Positions 1 to 9,178 are shown, counted from the first letter of the stretch. The stretch is DNA of 64,000 nt from Dryocola boscaweniae (GCF_025215095.1 NZ_JALHAP010000080.1:62001-126000); one strand, 5' to 3'. Numbers and translations: made by a program. Notes: a model not told the origin generated them from the letters alone.

Positions 1-478
1 CGCTGCGCGTACCGTATTCCGCATCTTCCATATCAAGGCTGTCGAGCAGCAGCAAATAACCGAGATGGAAAATTTTAAATGACGCTTCAAGGCGATCAAA
101 AGCGGGCAAATCGAGCAGGCGATTAGCCCCTGGCGAATGGAAGAAAGTGCGCTGTCCGCTGGGATCGGTCATCACCTGCGACATCGACGTGGGCGCAAAG
201 TTGGTGCGGTGAACGTGCTGGCGATTCACATGATACTGATCGAGCATCGCCATAATATAGTCGCCATCGTTATCGTCGCCGACCAGCCCTACCGCCTGTA
301 AGGGCAGGCCGACATGCATTTTCGCAAGCGTCAGCAGCACATTCAGCGGCGCGCCGCCCGTTGAACGTTCGCTGTGTACGATTTCTGCCAGCCACCCGCG
401 CTGCGGCCATTGCACGATTTGATGCACATGGTCGACCAGCATATTTCCGGCGGCAATAATTCCGCTGCGCTCTGTCAT
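1..478 (-). CDS. PfkB-family sugar kinase (partial, C-terminus beyond window)
   Basis: The first 159 residues of a ribokinase/PfkB-type kinase are present; the C-terminal part with the catalytic Asp motif lies off the left edge. The N-terminus begins MTERSGIIAAGNMLVDHV and is followed by the family's sugar-binding pattern STGGAPLNV and the VGLVGDDNDGDYI stretch (PfkB signature 1 region). The ATG at 478 is preceded by AAGGAG at good distance and lies 9 bp after the aldolase stop, so it is the last visible gene of the minus-strand sugar operon. By position it should phosphorylate the ketose made by the isomerase, or a related ketose, so that the class II aldolase can cleave it. The substrate itself is not readable from sequence. 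Confidence 0.85.
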   Translation of the reverse strand, partial: MTERSGIIAAGNMLVDHVHQIVQWPQRGWLAEIVHSERSTGGAPLNVLLTLAKMHVGLPLQAVGLVGDDNDGDYIMAMLDQYHVNRQHVHRTNFAPTSMSQVMTDPSGQRTFFHSPGANRLLDLPAFDRLEASFKIFHLGYLLLLDSLDMEDAEYGTRS

Positions 479-487
479 AGCAACTCC

Positions 488-1348
488 TTAGGCTTTACCC
501 GAACTGCCAAAAATCCGCATCTGCTCGGCCACAACATCCGTAATAGCTTCTTCAATGCCCAGCAACAGCTCGGCAAACTCGTCATAAATCGCGTGGCGCT
601 GATTCATGCGCTTCTCGACCGCGCCAAGCGCCGCCTGCGACATACCGGTATAGAAATTTATCTTGTGAATGCCGAGCGTTATCGCTTTACGAAAATCCTC
701 ATCGCTGATGCCGGAACCGCCATGCAGTACCAGCGGTATACCCGTTTGCTGACGGATGGCGGCCAGACGGTCAAAATCAAGCTTTGGTTCACCTTTGTAT
801 TTACCGTGAGCGTTGCCAATGGCGACGGCCAGCGTGTCAATGCCGGTCCTGTCGACAAAATCACGGGCGACGGCAGGATCGGTGAATTTATTGCTATCGG
901 CTTCGCCGTACAGCGCGCCGCCTTCATCGCCGCCAACCGCGCCCAATTCCGCTTCTACGGAAACGCCTACCGCGTGGCACATCTTCACCACTTCGCGGGT
1001 CTGACGAATATTCTCTTCATATTCAAGTGTAGAACCATCAAACATTACCGAGCTAAAACCGAGGCGTAAGGCGCGAACTACCGCTTCAAAATGCAGGCCG
1101 TGATCGAGATTGAGCACCACCGGAATATCGTGCCGGGCCGCTTCGAATTTGACGGCTTCGACTAATGAATCCAGCGACACATATTTAAAATGTACTTCGG
1201 CGATGTTGATGATAAAAGGCGATTTTTCTTGCTTTGCCGCGGCAAATAGCGCGCGCAGAAAATGGCTGTCGAGCACGTTAAAAGCACCCAGCGCGTAGCC
1301 GTTTGCGCGTGCGTGGGCCAGTCCGTCTGCAAGTGATATCAAAGCCAT
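488..1348 (-). CDS. Class II fructose/tagatose-bisphosphate aldolase family protein
   Basis: This is a 286-residue zinc-dependent class II aldolase of the FbaA/GatY/KbaY type, cytoplasmic. Visible family features are NLDHGLHFE near residue 80 (catalytic Asp plus zinc His), VEAELGAVGGDEGG near 132 (conserved Glu and glycine loop), AIGNAHGKY near 176 (zinc His), and LHGGSGI near 208 (zinc His and phosphate loop). The length matches GatY/KbaY (about 285). It lies between a sugar isomerase and a sugar kinase, so it probably splits a phosphorylated ketose into dihydroxyacetone phosphate and an aldehyde. Whether the substrate is a bisphosphate or a ketose-1-phosphate cannot be told. Confidence in the family is high and in the substrate low. 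Confidence 0.9.
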   Translation of the reverse strand: MALISLADGLAHARANGYALGAFNVLDSHFLRALFAAAKQEKSPFIINIAEVHFKYVSLDSLVEAVKFEAARHDIPVVLNLDHGLHFEAVVRALRLGFSSVMFDGSTLEYEENIRQTREVVKMCHAVGVSVEAELGAVGGDEGGALYGEADSNKFTDPAVARDFVDRTGIDTLAVAIGNAHGKYKGEPKLDFDRLAAIRQQTGIPLVLHGGSGISDEDFRKAITLGIHKINFYTGMSQAALGAVEKRMNQRHAIYDEFAELLLGIEEAITDVVAEQMRIFGSSGKA

Positions 1349-1389
1349 AATGATTCCCCCGGTGTTGGGAAAGAAAAGAGATGGGCCAA

Positions 1390-2073
1390 TTAAAAGCGTT
1401 GGCGATATTCATTGCACAGCAGCATTCGCGTCGGTTCGTCTTCAATGATGCTGTTAAAACGTTCAAGCGGCTTCAGGAACCGGTTGTCGCGATCATCGTC
1501 GTTAACCATCGACACTTCGCCGACCAGCACGTCGCCGTATCCAGGTTCGCCCCAAAAACTGTGATAGACGCCGGGCACCAGACAGATGCTTTCTCCTGGC
1601 GACAAGCGTAGCTGGCTACCTGCCGCGTGAGTCTGGCGGCAGCCGTCAATGGTTACCGTCACGTCGCTCTCTTCGGGCTGTTCAAACTGGTCTGAATTCC
1701 ACAGCTCGACGATCAAATTGCCGCCGCCGCGATTAATAATGTCTTCTTGTTTCCGCCAGTGAAAATGCATCGGCGTGAGCTGCCCTTCGCGAACATGCAT
1801 GATTTTCTCGGCGTAGCATTTGGAATAAGGCGCGCCGTCCGGCGAACCGTTACGCAAGGTGAACAGCGTCAGTCCCTGGGCAAGAAAATCGTTGCCGCCA
1901 AACGCCGTCACGTCCCAGCCCAGCTTTAGATCGAATACTTCCTGCCAGATGTCTTTATCTATTTGTTGCCATTTCGTCAGATCGTAAGAGGCGAAGGGAG
2001 GCAGATGAACGTCATGCTGCATAAAAAAATGGCGAGTCTGGGACAGGATTTGGTTCACTTCGGAGCGTTTCAT
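1390..2073 (-). CDS. D-lyxose isomerase-like cupin (sugar isomerase)
   Basis: This 227-residue cupin-fold protein resembles bacterial D-lyxose ketol-isomerases (lyxose to xylulose, with side activity mannose to fructose). The metal-binding cupin motif reads TPMHFHWRKQEDIINRGGG around residues 100-118 (two His and a Glu), and the last metal His is in PGVYHSFWGE near 170. Its length equals that of characterised D-lyxose isomerases such as the E. coli O157:H7 enzyme. Its neighbours are a sugar ABC importer upstream and an aldolase and kinase downstream, which fits the first catabolic step after uptake. A degenerate REP element separates it from the binding-protein gene. The exact in vivo sugar is an inference. 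Confidence 0.87.
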   Translation of the reverse strand: MKRSEVNQILSQTRHFFMQHDVHLPPFASYDLTKWQQIDKDIWQEVFDLKLGWDVTAFGGNDFLAQGLTLFTLRNGSPDGAPYSKCYAEKIMHVREGQLTPMHFHWRKQEDIINRGGGNLIVELWNSDQFEQPEESDVTVTIDGCRQTHAAGSQLRLSPGESICLVPGVYHSFWGEPGYGDVLVGEVSMVNDDDRDNRFLKPLERFNSIIEDEPTRMLLCNEYRQRF

Positions 2074-2100
2074 GTTGTCTCCTCATCCATACTCTCTTTT

Positions 2101-2166
2101 CGTCGGGCGGAAAAGCGAGCGCCTTCCACCTTTATTACAGGTGGCGCGTTGCTTATCCGCCCTACA
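2101..2166. repeat. Degenerate REP pair inside sugar operon
   Basis: Two facing halves related to the REP sequence that recurs in this window lie between the isomerase and binding-protein genes: GTCGGGCGGAAAAGCGAGCG and later GCGTTGCTTATCCGCCCTAC. They are less well conserved than the other copies. Confidence 0.6.
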
Positions 2167-2184
2167 ATTTGCAGAGCGCTTGCG

Positions 2185-3129
2185 TTATTTCACCGTCCAG
2201 CCTTTATAGGTGCCGATATTATTTTTATCGATCATCGTCACCGGAATCAGCACCGGCTCTTTAGGCGCAGGTTTGCCTTGCAGAATGTCGTAACCAATCT
2301 CTACCGCTTTCGCCGCCATCACCTGCGGGTCTTGCGCAGGCGTTGCCACGAACAGCGTATTCCCGCCGCGCTTCAGGGCTTCTTCCGCATCCGGGCTGCC
2401 ATCCACGCCAACGATAAAGAATTCGTTGCGTTGAGCCTGTTTCGCCGCCAAATCGGCGCCGATCGCCGTTGGATCGTTGATGGCGAATACTCCGTCGATC
2501 TTAGGATTGGCGGCCAGCAGCGAAGTCATTACTTCCAGGCCGCCTTCACGGCTGCCTTTGGCGTTCTGATTAGAAGAAAGGATCTTGATATCCGGATGCT
2601 TTTTAAACTCGGTCAAGCAGCCTTCAACACGGTTCTGCACGGCGGATACCGGCGGTCCGTTGATGATGACCACGTTGCCTTTCTCTTTTAAGCGATCTGA
2701 AATGTACTTACAGGCCATTTCGCCTGCCTGGGTGTTGTTTGAGGTGATCGTCGCATCTGCGCCTTCCGCCGCCACGTCCACCGCTACAACCACGATCCCG
2801 GCATCTTTAGCGCGTTTCACCGCCGGGCCGATCCCTTTGGAATCCGCGGCGTTAAGAATGATCATATCCACTTTCGCGGCGATAAAGTTATCAATCTGCG
2901 AGACCTGCTGGCCCAGATCGTAACCGCTGGACACCAGGGTTACTTTCACGTTGTCACCCGCAAGCTTACGGGCTTCAAGCTCGGCCCCTTTGGTAATCTG
3001 CACGAAGAACGGGTTGGCAAGATCGCCCACCGTCACCCCGATGGATTTCAGTTCTTTCGCCTGAGCAAAGGGCGCCCCGGCAATCATGGCTCCCGCGAGC
3101 AACGCGGTCACTATTGGCTTCAAACGCAT
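2185..3129 (-). CDS. Sugar ABC transporter, periplasmic substrate-binding protein (RbsB-like)
   Basis: A 314-residue type I periplasmic binding protein. A signal peptide of about 24 residues ends AGAPFAQA, followed by the mature KELKSIGVTV. The pattern LANPFFVQITKGAELEA and the later GVFAINDPTAIGADLA and VGVDGSPDAEEALK are typical of ribose/allose-class binding proteins (Peripla_BP_4). It is transcribed with the permease and ATPase upstream and the isomerase, aldolase and kinase downstream. Its sequence differs from RbsB and AlsB enough that no sugar should be assigned from similarity alone. In E. coli K-12 the D-allose operon is also found on this side of yjdP-phnP, so the locus appears to host alternative sugar operons. 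Confidence 0.9.
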   Translation of the reverse strand: MRLKPIVTALLAGAMIAGAPFAQAKELKSIGVTVGDLANPFFVQITKGAELEARKLAGDNVKVTLVSSGYDLGQQVSQIDNFIAAKVDMIILNAADSKGIGPAVKRAKDAGIVVVAVDVAAEGADATITSNNTQAGEMACKYISDRLKEKGNVVIINGPPVSAVQNRVEGCLTEFKKHPDIKILSSNQNAKGSREGGLEVMTSLLAANPKIDGVFAINDPTAIGADLAAKQAQRNEFFIVGVDGSPDAEEALKRGGNTLFVATPAQDPQVMAAKAVEIGYDILQGKPAPKEPVLIPVTMIDKNNIGTYKGWTVK

Positions 3130-3158
3130 GGAATATCTCCTGTGTAGGGTGTTTTTTG

Positions 3159-4184
3159 TTATGCACTTTGATGGTGACGGGTACGGTATTTATCTATCAG
3201 CACCGCAATGATGATCACCGCCCCTTTGATCACCAGTTGCCAGAAATACGAGACGCCCATTAGCGTCATGCCATTGTTAAGCGTGGCGATAATCAGCGCG
3301 CCAACCAGCGTGCCGGTAATGGTGCCGATGCCGCCTACAAAGCTGGTGCCGCCGAGGATGACCGCCGCGATAGCGTCCAGCTCATAGCCCATGCCGAGGT
3401 TGCCGTTGGCGCTGTACAGCCTTGAGGCGCTCATCACGCCGCCAAGTCCGGAAAGCAGGCCGCTCATGCCATAAACGAACAGCAGAACCATCCAGACTTT
3501 GATGCCCGTCAGACGCGCCGCCTGCATATTGCCGCCAACCGCGTAGATATGGACGCCAAGCGTGGTGCGTCTGAGGATGAACCAGCACACCACTATCACC
3601 GCCAGCGCAATCACCACAAGCCAGGGAATCGGGCCCAGATACGAGTTGCCGATCCACTCAAAGTTGATATTGGAGTTAATCACCGTGGTGCCGTCCGCCA
3701 GCAGATAAGCCGCGCCGCGCAGGGCGGTATAGGTGCCAAGCGTTACGATAAACGGCGGTAATCCCGCCCAGGCCACCAGCATGCCGTTAAACAGCCCAAG
3801 CCCGGTGCCCATCATCAGCGCGGCAGGAATTGACAGCGATTCCCAGCCCGGCATCAGCGAAACGACCATCGCCGTCACCGCCGTGGTGCCAAGAATTGAA
3901 CCAACGGAAAGGTCGATACCGCCGGTCAAAATAATGAACGTCATTCCGGCTGCGAGAACGATATTGATCGACGACTGGCGAGCAATGTTCAGCAGGTTTG
4001 ACTCAGTGAAAAAATTAGGCGCGACAAAGCCGAAAACGGCGACGATCAGCACCAGAATCGGCAAAATCCCTACCGTTTGCATTAAATCGCCAAACAGCGC
4101 TTTTTTCAGCGAGGCGGATTTTGCAACCTGCTGCGGGGTGTCGGCAACAGGCGCGCCTTTGCGCGGATCAATCGTATTAGCCAT
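3159..4184 (-). CDS. Sugar ABC transporter, inner-membrane permease (RbsC-like)
   Basis: A polytopic BPD_transp_2 family permease with hydrophobic segments throughout, for example [19 protein letters not shown] near residue 33. The conserved [19 protein letters not shown] stretch is diagnostic of ribose/galactose-type permeases. I use the ATG at 4184 ([10 protein letters not shown]), giving 341 residues; an upstream in-frame ATG at 4208 exists. The chosen start overlaps the ATPase stop codon by 8 bp, which suggests translational coupling. It forms the membrane channel with the ATPase (4177-5700) and receives sugar from the binding protein (2185-3129). Confidence 0.9.
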   Translation of the reverse strand: MANTIDPRKGAPVADTPQQVAKSASLKKALFGDLMQTVGILPILVLIVAVFGFVAPNFFTESNLLNIARQSSINIVLAAGMTFIILTGGIDLSVGSILGTTAVTAMVVSLMPGWESLSIPAALMMGTGLGLFNGMLVAWAGLPPFIVTLGTYTALRGAAYLLADGTTVINSNINFEWIGNSYLGPIPWLVVIALAVIVVCWFILRRTTLGVHIYAVGGNMQAARLTGIKVWMVLLFVYGMSGLLSGLGGVMSASRLYSANGNLGMGYELDAIAAVILGGTSFVGGIGTITGTLVGALIIATLNNGMTLMGVSYFWQLVIKGAVIIIAVLIDKYRTRHHQSA

Positions 4185-5700
4185 GGTTAACCACCTTCTT
4201 GTGGGCATCTTCTACGCCGGTTGCCAGCGTCATAATGCTTTCTTGTGTGATGTCCGTACCGTGCAACTCGCCTGCGATGCTGCCTTCACGCATGACATAA
4301 ACCCGGTCGCTCATGCCGACCACTTCCGGGAGCTCGCTTGAGATCATCAGGATCGCCACGCCCTGTTTCGCCATCTGGCTCATGATCCGGTAGATCTCGC
4401 TTTTGGCGCCGACGTCCACGCCGCGGGTGGGTTCATCAAGGATCAAAATACGCGGGCCGATTGCTACCCAGCGTGAGATCAGCAGTTTTTGCTGATTCCC
4501 GCCGGATAAACCTCCGGCACGCACCTGCGCATGAGGCACGCGAATATTCAGCAGGCTGATGGCATCGTCGGAAATGGTTTGCGCCTTTTTGCGATCCAGC
4601 CAGCCGTAATGTGCGTCGCGTTCCAGCGTCGCCATGGTGATGTTGTCCTGCGCCGCAAGCTCCAGAAACAAACCCTGCTCTTTGCGGTTTTCGGTAAGAA
4701 AGCCAATGCCGTAACGAATGGCTTCACGCGGTGAATGGATGTTGACCGGATTCCCATCGATTTCTATCGTCCCGCCTGTCGCTTTGCGCACGCCAAAAAT
4801 AAGCTGTGCGAGTTCGGAACGCCCCGCGCCGACTAATCCGGCAAGACCGACAATTTCTCCGGAACGTACCTGTAAACTCACCGGTTGCACTTTGCCGCCG
4901 TCCGTCAGGTGATGAACGTTCAGCCGCGTATTGCCCAGCGGAATATCACGTTCTTTATTGAACAGATCGCTTAGCGGACGGCCCACCATCATGCGCACCA
5001 GCTCATTGGCGTTAAGGTTTTCGCGGGTCAGGCTGCCGACGTACTGCCCGTCGCGCAGCACGCTCACCCGGTCTGATAGTTCATACACTTCCGCCATGCG
5101 ATGGCTGATGTAGATGATCGCCATGCCTTCGTCGCGCAGGCGCATAATCAGCTCGAACAGACGGTGCGTTTCGCGGGAAGAAAGCGCCGCGGTGGGTTCA
5201 TCCATGACTAAAATGCGGCTGTTGCGGTGTAGCGCACGGGCAATCTCAACCTGCTGCTGTTCGGCGATGGTCAGCTTCATGACCAGATCGCTGGCCTTAA
5301 ACTGCGCCCCAAGACGATTAATGACCGTTTGGGCCTGCATCACCATTTCTTTGCGCTGCACAAGGCCCGCGCGTGAAAGCTCGCTGCCGAGGAAAATGTT
5401 CTCTGCCACGGTGAGGTTAGGGGCGAGCTGCATCTCCTGGTAAATCAGCGTGATACCGGCGCTTAAAGCATCTTTTGGCCCCTTGATGCTGTAAGGCTGG
5501 CCATCAATCAGGATCTCCCCGCTGGTGGCGGTATAGGCGCCTGCGAGGATTTTCATCAGGGTACTTTTCCCGGCGCCGTTTTCCCCCATCAGCGCGTGAA
5601 TTTCGCCGGGGAACACCGTTAAGTCGACGCCTTTAAGCGCATAAAATTTGCCAAAAGACTTGGCAATATTGCGCATCTCAAGAATAGGCACTTTACTCAT
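4177..5700 (-). CDS. Sugar ABC transporter, ATP-binding protein (RbsA-like, two ABC domains)
   Basis: 507 residues with two fused ABC ATPase modules, as in RbsA/AlsA. The first has Walker [10 protein letters not shown] near residue 41 and a Walker B ending MDEPTAAL. The second has a degenerate Walker A ([10 protein letters not shown]), the signature LSGGNQQK and Walker [12 protein letters not shown]. The second site with R in place of K is normal for this family. The start at 5700 (MSKVPILEM) fits the family; 20 further in-frame residues upstream do not resemble it. This is the first gene of the sugar operon. The 260 bp between it and the divergent sensor kinase must hold its promoter, but I could not identify a clear operator. 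Confidence 0.92.
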   Translation of the reverse strand: MSKVPILEMRNIAKSFGKFYALKGVDLTVFPGEIHALMGENGAGKSTLMKILAGAYTATSGEILIDGQPYSIKGPKDALSAGITLIYQEMQLAPNLTVAENIFLGSELSRAGLVQRKEMVMQAQTVINRLGAQFKASDLVMKLTIAEQQQVEIARALHRNSRILVMDEPTAALSSRETHRLFELIMRLRDEGMAIIYISHRMAEVYELSDRVSVLRDGQYVGSLTRENLNANELVRMMVGRPLSDLFNKERDIPLGNTRLNVHHLTDGGKVQPVSLQVRSGEIVGLAGLVGAGRSELAQLIFGVRKATGGTIEIDGNPVNIHSPREAIRYGIGFLTENRKEQGLFLELAAQDNITMATLERDAHYGWLDRKKAQTISDDAISLLNIRVPHAQVRAGGLSGGNQQKLLISRWVAIGPRILILDEPTRGVDVGAKSEIYRIMSQMAKQGVAILMISSELPEVVGMSDRVYVMREGSIAGELHGTDITQESIMTLATGVEDAHKKVVNHG

Positions 5701-5864
5701 GGCGCGGCTCCTGCGGGTGAAAAAGCGAGTGATGCCAGTCAAACACCCGTCGGTAAACACAAAATGTCAGAAGCCGTTCATATTTGTCATATTCGTGAAT
5801 AGTTAACCGTCGTCACATTACCGTGATGGATTGATTTCCCTGCTGCGGCGATGCAACTAGAAAT

Positions 5865-5941
5865 GTAGTGTGGATAAACAACGCGCCATCCACCGCTCAT
5901 TCGTCAGAAGACGGATGACGCTTGCGCTTATCCGCCTTACA
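5865..5941. repeat. REP pair (BIME) upstream of sensor kinase
   Basis: Two convergent units of the recurrent repeat: a GTGGATAA...CGCGCCATCCACC unit, then a GGATGACGCTTGCGCTTATC unit. It occupies most of the divergent intergenic region and ends about 20 bp before the kinase start codon. Confidence 0.8.
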
Positions 5942-5960
5942 CGCTGGAACTGGAGCCAAC

Positions 5961-8537
5961 ATGCCGCAACCCCGCACACCTTTCTTAGCCAGCGCCCGTG
6001 GCCGTCTGCTGTTTTTCAACCTGCTGGTGGTGGCGGTGACGTTGATGGTCTGTGGCGTGGCGGTACTGGGGTTTGAACACGCCAGTCGCTTGCAGGAGCA
6101 GGTGCAGGGGCAAACGCTCAGCGACATGTCCGGCAGCATGGAGCTGGCACGGGACACGGCGAATGTGGCTACTGCCGCCGTGCGGTTGACGCAGGTTGTC
6201 GGCGCGCTTGAGTACCAGAGCGAGGCGGCACGCCTGAAGCAAACGCAACTGGAGCTGCAAAATTCACTGAATCATCTGGCAAACGCTCCGCTTGCAAGCC
6301 ATGAGCCGCAGTTGGTCAAGCGCATAACCGATCGCAGTAATGAACTGGAAAGCAGCGTCACGCGCATGCTGGAGCTGGGCCACCGTCGCCACCTTGAGCG
6401 TAACGAACTGTTAAGCGCGCTCTATCAGAACCAAAGCTATCTGCACCATATCCAGGACATCAATGCCCGCGACGGATTGAACGTTCCGGATAGCGCGCTG
6501 CTGGCTGAAATGGACAGGCTTATCCTGATTGCCATCCAAACGCCCTCGCCAAAGGCGACCGTGGTTCAGCTTACCAACGTCATGGCAAAACTGCCGACTC
6601 ATGCTGACTCGCCGTTGATTGCGGAAATATTGCAGGAATTCAGCGCGCATTTGCGGCAATTGCTGCCGCTTTCTCAGCGGCTTGATAACAGCGATTTGGG
6701 CATTGCCTGGTTTATGTATCACATCAAAGCGCTGGTGGCTTTTCTTAATGAGGACATCAACCTTTACGTGCAGAAAGTGGCGCAGGAATCGCTTAATCGC
6801 ACCGAACAAAGCCACAAAGACCTGCAATCCATCATCTTCTTTATCGGCCTGTTTGCTTTGCTGGCGCTGGTGATAACCGGCTTTGCAGGCTGGTATATCT
6901 ACAAAAATCTTGGTTCGAATCTGACGGCTATTTCTCAGGCTATGACGCGGCTGGCCAGAGGCGAACGGGATGTTAGCGTGCCCGCGTTGCAAAGAAGGGA
7001 CGAACTTGGTGAACTGGCGCGCGCATTCAACGTTTTTGCACGCAATACCGCTTCTCTGGAACACACCTCGAAATTGCTGAAAGAAAAAAGCACACAGTTG
7101 GAAACCACCTTCCACGCCATGCGCGACGGCTTTGCGCTGTTCGATAATGAGGGATTTTTGGTGGTGTGGAATCCTCAGTATCCGCTGCTGCTGGGTTTAG
7201 CGCCGGAAAAGCTGCAGCGCGGGCAACATTACCTTGGCCTGCTCAAACAGGTCACGCCGCTGCAGGAGCATATTCTGGAAAACCTTTCGCGGCTGCGTCC
7301 ATTGCCGCAAGAGCTGCGGCTTGCGGATAATCGCACCATTGAGCTGCGTTTCAGCCCGGTGCCGGGGCGAGGCATGGTTAACGTGGTGCTTGAGCGCAGC
7401 GAACGCAAAGCGCTTGAGGAGGCGCTGGTACATAGCCAGAAGATGAAAGCGGTGGGACAATTAACCGGCGGGCTTGCTCATGATTTTAACAACCTGCTCG
7501 CGGTCATCATCGGCAGCCTTGAACTGGTTCCGGCGGATTCGCCGGATGCGACGCGCATCAACCGCTCGCTGAAAGCCGCCGAGCGTGGCGCGCAGCTCAC
7601 CCAGCGGCTGTTGGCATTTTCGCGCAAACAGTCGCTCCATCCACACGCCGTGGCGATGAAAAGCCTGCTGGATAATCTCGACCCGCTAATCCGCCACTCT
7701 TTGCCCGCCACGCTCACGCTTGAGATTGAAGCGCAGCAGCCCGCCTGGCCTGCGTGGATCGATGTCAATCAGCTAGAAAACGCCATTATCAATCTGGTGA
7801 TGAACGCCCGCGACGCGATGGACGGGCAGACCGGCTGCATAAAAATTCGTACCTGGAACCAGCGGGTGGTCCGCGCCAGCGGAGGCAGACAGGATATGGT
7901 CGCGCTGGAAGTGATCGACACTGGACACGGCATGTCGCCGGAAATAAAGGCGCAGGTGTTTGAGCCGTTCTTTACCACCAAACAGACCGGCAGCGGCAGC
8001 GGGCTGGGCCTGTCGATGGTGTATGGGTTTGTGCGCCAGTCCGGCGGACGCGTGCAGATTGAAAGCGCGCCGGGACAGGGAACGCTGGTACGCCTGCAGC
8101 TTCCCCGCGCTTCGGCGCAGGCGGTGAGCGAACCGCCGCCGCAGTTGCTTGCCGCGAACGACAATGAGGATCGGCTGGTGCTGGTGCTGGAAGATGAACA
8201 GGATGTGCGTCAGACCTTATGTGAACAACTGCATCAGTTGGGGTATCTGACGCTGGAAACCAGCGACAGCCAGCAGGCGCTGCAACTGTTGGCCGACGTG
8301 CCGGACATCAGCATCGTCGTCAGCGACTTAATGCTGCCGGGAAGCAGGAGCGGGGCGGAAGTGTTGCAGCACGCTCGCGAGCATTATCCTCATCTCACTT
8401 TGCTGCTGATTAGCGGCCAGGATTTGCGTCGCAGCGGGCAGCAACTGCCGGAAGTGGAACTGCTTCGTAAGCCGTTTAATCAGGTACAGTTGGCTCATGC
8501 ATTGCGCCGCGCATGGCAGTCCCGAACGATAGAATAA
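5961..8537 (+). CDS. Orphan hybrid sensor histidine kinase (TM-sensor-TM-HAMP-PAS-HisKA-HATPase-REC)
   Basis: 858 residues from the ATG at 5961, which follows CTGGAGCCAAC. Order of parts: a membrane segment near 15-38, a periplasmic region of about 250 mostly helical residues, a second membrane segment near 291-313, HAMP near 314-365, a PAS-like domain near 380-480, HisKA with phospho-acceptor His507 (GGLAHDFNN), an HATPase_c domain with NLVMNARDAM (N box), DTGHGM and GSGLGLSMVYG (G boxes), and a receiver near 740-855 with Asp789 (VVSDLMLPG) and LLRKPF. No separate response regulator or DNA-binding output is nearby, so the phosphoryl group must leave through the receiver to an unlinked partner, or the receiver is autoinhibitory. 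It is divergent from the sugar importer and may sense the same sugar, but that is inference. Confidence 0.9.
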   Translation: MPQPRTPFLASARGRLLFFNLLVVAVTLMVCGVAVLGFEHASRLQEQVQGQTLSDMSGSMELARDTANVATAAVRLTQVVGALEYQSEAARLKQTQLELQNSLNHLANAPLASHEPQLVKRITDRSNELESSVTRMLELGHRRHLERNELLSALYQNQSYLHHIQDINARDGLNVPDSALLAEMDRLILIAIQTPSPKATVVQLTNVMAKLPTHADSPLIAEILQEFSAHLRQLLPLSQRLDNSDLGIAWFMYHIKALVAFLNEDINLYVQKVAQESLNRTEQSHKDLQSIIFFIGLFALLALVITGFAGWYIYKNLGSNLTAISQAMTRLARGERDVSVPALQRRDELGELARAFNVFARNTASLEHTSKLLKEKSTQLETTFHAMRDGFALFDNEGFLVVWNPQYPLLLGLAPEKLQRGQHYLGLLKQVTPLQEHILENLSRLRPLPQELRLADNRTIELRFSPVPGRGMVNVVLERSERKALEEALVHSQKMKAVGQLTGGLAHDFNNLLAVIIGSLELVPADSPDATRINRSLKAAERGAQLTQRLLAFSRKQSLHPHAVAMKSLLDNLDPLIRHSLPATLTLEIEAQQPAWPAWIDVNQLENAIINLVMNARDAMDGQTGCIKIRTWNQRVVRASGGRQDMVALEVIDTGHGMSPEIKAQVFEPFFTTKQTGSGSGLGLSMVYGFVRQSGGRVQIESAPGQGTLVRLQLPRASAQAVSEPPPQLLAANDNEDRLVLVLEDEQDVRQTLCEQLHQLGYLTLETSDSQQALQLLADVPDISIVVSDLMLPGSRSGAEVLQHAREHYPHLTLLLISGQDLRRSGQQLPEVELLRKPFNQVQLAHALRRAWQSRTIE

Positions 8538-8833
8538 CGCTATTCGTACTCTGAATAACAAAACGAAAAAAGGTCAACGACAAACAATTGACTCGGTGCG
8601 AGGAAGTGGACATTAATAGAAAGCCCCTTCCGGTTAACCAGGAGGAAGCGGGTGGGATTTGGAATGCACCTTAAGCCGCCTCATTTATTACTATGCACCT
8701 CATTAATTATCCTGTAGCAAGGACTTAGCCCCTCTGCAAAGAGGGGCTGACTTGTGTTTAGTTTGGGAATCCTCCGCTGTCGTCGGTTTCGCGCCTTTCA
8801 TACGCTACAGCTCGTCCCCCCAGAGACTGGCTT
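8538..8833. other. Intergenic region with possible small transcript
   Basis: 296 bp between the sensor kinase and yjdP. It contains a GGAGGAAG purine-rich stretch near 8641, a 17-codon open frame at 8664-8717 (MHLKPPHLLLCTSLIIL), and a hairpin at 8727-8748. I do not recognise an RNA family here. The combination could be a small RNA or small-peptide gene, or merely a leader. Support is weak. Confidence 0.3.
8727..8748 (+). terminator. Hairpin, possible terminator
   Basis: AGCCCCTCT and AGAGGGGCT form a perfect 9-bp stem around a 4-base loop (GCAA), followed by GACTTGTGTTTAGTTT, which is only moderately T-rich. It would end transcripts from the sensor kinase or from a small transcript in the preceding 150 bp. 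Confidence 0.55.
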
Positions 8834-9178
8834 ATGAACCGATACTCCACCGCGCTGCTGTTTAGCACGCTTATGATGACAACGCTCGCTCGTGCTGATG
8901 CGCTCGATGGTCTGTTTGATAATTCTATCGTCGGCTCAATTTCCCAGGCGATTAACGACGCCTACAACCCAAACGACAGCCGCAATAATGACGATGACGA
9001 TCGCCGCTGGGACGATGAAGACAGGCAGCAAAGCTCAGACGCGCGGCAGCGCTATGAAGACCGCCGTCGCCAGCTCGAAGACAGACGTCGTCAGCTCGAC
9101 GAACAGCAGCGTCAACTGGATGAACAGCGTCGCCAGCTCGAAGATGACGAACGTCGTCTGGACGATGAATATCGGTAG
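8834..9178 (+). CDS. yjdP: YjdP-family small secreted protein with RQL heptad repeats
   Basis: 114 residues. A signal peptide (MNRYSTALLFSTLMMTTLARADA) is followed by QAINDAYNPNDSR, as in E. coli YjdP, then an acidic stretch (NNDDDDRRWDDED). The tail consists of repeated RRRQLED / RRQLDEQ heptads from about residue 70 to the end, predicting a highly charged single helix or coiled coil. It lies next to phnP on the opposite strand, the same place as in E. coli. Its function is unknown. The repeated units are also visible in the DNA as roughly 21-bp near-repeats between 9058 and 9165, so length variation between strains would be expected. Confidence 0.85.
   Translation: MNRYSTALLFSTLMMTTLARADALDGLFDNSIVGSISQAINDAYNPNDSRNNDDDDRRWDDEDRQQSSDARQRYEDRRRQLEDRRRQLDEQQRQLDEQRRQLEDDERRLDDEYR

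Noticed and set aside
374..1069. 231-residue open frame on the plus strand
   Set aside because: It lies antisense to the aldolase and kinase, which have clear domain motifs; its translation has no recognisable features.
1963..2691. 242-residue plus-strand open frame
   Set aside because: Antisense to the isomerase and binding-protein genes; low-complexity Arg/His-rich translation typical of shadow frames.
6411..7115. 234-residue minus-strand open frame
   Set aside because: Antisense to the sensor kinase, whose HAMP and sensor region it covers; no ribosome site or family resemblance.
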